A DNA stretch of 15,148 nucleotides from the NCBI GenBank assembly GCA_018968995.1, contig JAGWZD010000020.1:1-15148 (forward strand). Reading direction: 5' to 3'. The position numbers were made by a program, and so were the translations under genes. Source of the DNA: Bdellovibrionales bacterium (GTDB lineage Bacteria; Bdellovibrionota; UBA1018). This document shows, piece by piece, positions 13,978 through 15,148 of the stretch; position 1 is the stretch's first letter, and each line of letters starts with the position of its first letter. The notes beneath the pieces were generated by a model. The model was not told the origin of the DNA. It searched no databases and saw only the letters and a program-made list of their open reading frames with translations.

Positions 13978-14616
13978 ATGGCAATACCGTCGATTGGATT
14001 ACCTGTTGATCTTCGAGACCTTCATAGGAACCCGCTCACGGAATTTAAGAAGTGGTTTTCGCTATTTGTAAAGTCAGGCGAGGACCAGCCGGAAGCGATG
14101 ACTCTCGCAACGGCAACACTCAGGGGGTTTCCCTCGGCTCGTGTGGTTTTGTACAAGGGTGTTTCTCCTGCCGGATTTCGAATCTTTACGAATCTCGATA
14201 GCCGAAAGGGTCGTGAGCTGCGCAGCAACCCGCGCGCAGCTTTGGTTTTTCACTCCAAGAAACTGAACCGACAAATCCGAGTCGAAGGCATAGTCCGTCC
14301 TATGACTCGCTCGGCTGTAGCAAAATATTTCCAAACCAGACCCCGAATGAGTCAACTGGGAGCTTGGGCATCCAAGCAAAGCTCTGCCATTGCAAACCGT
14401 GACGCCTTGATTCACCGGCTTCGCCACTATGAACAGTTGTTTTCTGGAAAAAAGGTTGCCCTTCCAGATCACTGGGGAGGATTTTTGCTGGTTCCTGAAA
14501 GACTGGAATTCTGGATTGAAGGAGAATTCCGGCTTCACGACCGATTTGAATACACTCGAACCCTATCAAAGACCGGAAAACCTGGGCCGTGGACGCGAGT
14601 GCGCCTTTCTCCCTAG
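13978..14616 (+). CDS. pdxH: Pyridoxamine 5'-phosphate oxidase
   Basis: This 212-residue protein matches the length and motifs of PdxH, the FMN-dependent cytoplasmic enzyme that oxidises pyridoxine or pyridoxamine phosphate to pyridoxal phosphate. Visible blocks: SARVVLYKG (53-61), FRIFTNLDSRKGRELRSNPR (67-86) for FMN phosphate binding, LNRQIRVEG (96-104), YFQTRPRMSQLGAWAS (117-132), DHWGGFLLVP (164-173), EFWIEGEFRLHDR (177-189) and the terminal RLSP. Two usually conserved spots have drifted: the Trp in FHW..L is replaced (FHSKKL), and EFWQG reads EFWIE. The ATG is set by AGGAG at 13967-13971, 6 nt upstream. It converges on the ABC permease with a 6-bp gap. Confidence 0.95.
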   Translation: MAIPSIGLPVDLRDLHRNPLTEFKKWFSLFVKSGEDQPEAMTLATATLRGFPSARVVLYKGVSPAGFRIFTNLDSRKGRELRSNPRAALVFHSKKLNRQIRVEGIVRPMTRSAVAKYFQTRPRMSQLGAWASKQSSAIANRDALIHRLRHYEQLFSGKKVALPDHWGGFLLVPERLEFWIEGEFRLHDRFEYTRTLSKTGKPGPWTRVRLSP

Positions 14617-14622
14617 TTTTGC

Positions 14623-15148
14623 TTAAATAACTCCCGGTCTTCCACGAGCGAACCTTTTCTCGAGAGATCTCGACAGCCTGACAAATGGTAGACCAATGAT
14701 AAAGTACATTCCGGCCGTAAGAATTCCAATTCCGAGATAATCGTAATAGGTGGACGCAAGCTGTCCGTAAACCTTGGTGAGCTCCACCATGGTAATCACC
14801 GACACTAGTGAAGAATCTTTTAGTAGAGAAATAAAATCGTTAGTCATAGGAGGAAGTGCCACTCGAGTGGCTTGGGGAATCACCACATGAGTCAGCGCCT
14901 GCCAGCGCGTCATTCCCAAAGACAGAGCTGCATCCATCTGACTTTTGGGCACCGACAGAAGCCCTGCTCGATAAACTTCAGCCTCATAGGCTCCATAGTT
15001 AAGCCCGAGCCCAAGGATCGCTGCTGTGAAAGGGGAAAGCTTGATCCCTAGGTTGGGCAATCCATAGAAAATGAAAAAGAGCTGAATCAACAGCGGGGTT
15101 CCACGAATCAGTTCTGTGTAAAACATCGCAATAGTTCCGGGCAGCCCC
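14623..15148 (-). CDS. Polar amino acid ABC transporter permease (GlnP/HisM type), N-terminus beyond window
   Basis: The frame is open to the right edge of the window, reading GLPGTIAMFYTELIRGTPLL at the boundary, so the first part (about 40-60 residues with the first helix) is missing; the Met at 15126 is internal. ELIRGTPLLIQLFFIFYGLP is the signature of His/Glu/Gln-type permeases. The cytoplasmic EAA loop is present as MDAALSLGMTRWQALTHVVIPQA, the site that contacts the ATPase, followed by LPPMTNDFISLLKDSSLVSVI. It is an inner-membrane subunit working with an ATPase and a periplasmic binding protein, neither of which is in the window. The C-terminus FARGRPGVI is intact. Confidence 0.93.
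   Translation of the reverse strand, partial: GLPGTIAMFYTELIRGTPLLIQLFFIFYGLPNLGIKLSPFTAAILGLGLNYGAYEAEVYRAGLLSVPKSQMDAALSLGMTRWQALTHVVIPQATRVALPPMTNDFISLLKDSSLVSVITMVELTKVYGQLASTYYDYLGIGILTAGMYFIIGLPFVRLSRSLEKRFARGRPGVI

Noticed and set aside
14074..14538. Long minus-strand frame inside pdxH
   Set aside because: It is antisense to a gene with full PdxH motifs and shows no recognisable domain.

Overview
The window is an ordinary chromosomal stretch with about 50% GC, dense genes and short spacers. It shows no insertion sequence, phage gene, CRISPR array or other sign of transfer. The gene set suggests a Gram-negative bacterium of the Bdellovibrionota (Bdellovibrio-like) type: the prs-pth-ychF block, an Slt/AmpG murein-recycling pair, a ~580-residue aromatic amino acid hydroxylase with a long C-terminal extension, a membrane-anchored PilZ protein with a PYFMP..WWE linker, and a DUF6941-like protein. 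This placement is inference from gene content only.

Left part (1-4600). The tail of prs overlaps pth by 4 bp and is followed by ychF, all on the + strand. Converging on ychF is a minus-strand pair: a small two-TM HAMP-like protein, then one continuous reading frame that joins a cysteine-rich DUF1284 domain to a Slt70-like soluble lytic transglycosylase through a signal-peptide-like hydrophobic segment. This is the most unusual object in the window.

Middle (4600-9100). A tRNA-Asn(GUU) gene is followed by an orphan Xre-type regulator and a soluble GAF-like histidine kinase, both minus strand. Upstream of the kinase, on the same strand, is a 57-residue single-TM protein. The + strand then carries phenylalanine hydroxylase with a 4-bp-overlapping (TTGA) partner that looks like a papain/transglutaminase-fold protein without its usual Cys.

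Right part (9084-12928) is a compact five-gene minus-strand run: PilZ membrane protein, TadA tRNA adenosine deaminase, secreted metzincin protease, DUF6941-like protein, AmpG muropeptide permease. The junctions are +1 bp overlap, 38 bp, 42 bp and 0 bp, so co-transcription is likely. AmpG imports the anhydro-muropeptides that lytic transglycosylases such as the Slt here release, so the window holds two consecutive steps of murein recycling in separate transcription units.

Far right (13000-15148). A DUF503/YlxP-like gene with a promoter placed as if for a leaderless mRNA converges on a CNHC thioredoxin-fold protein. PdxH is divergent from that redoxin. The window ends inside a polar amino acid ABC permease whose N-terminus lies beyond base 15148.
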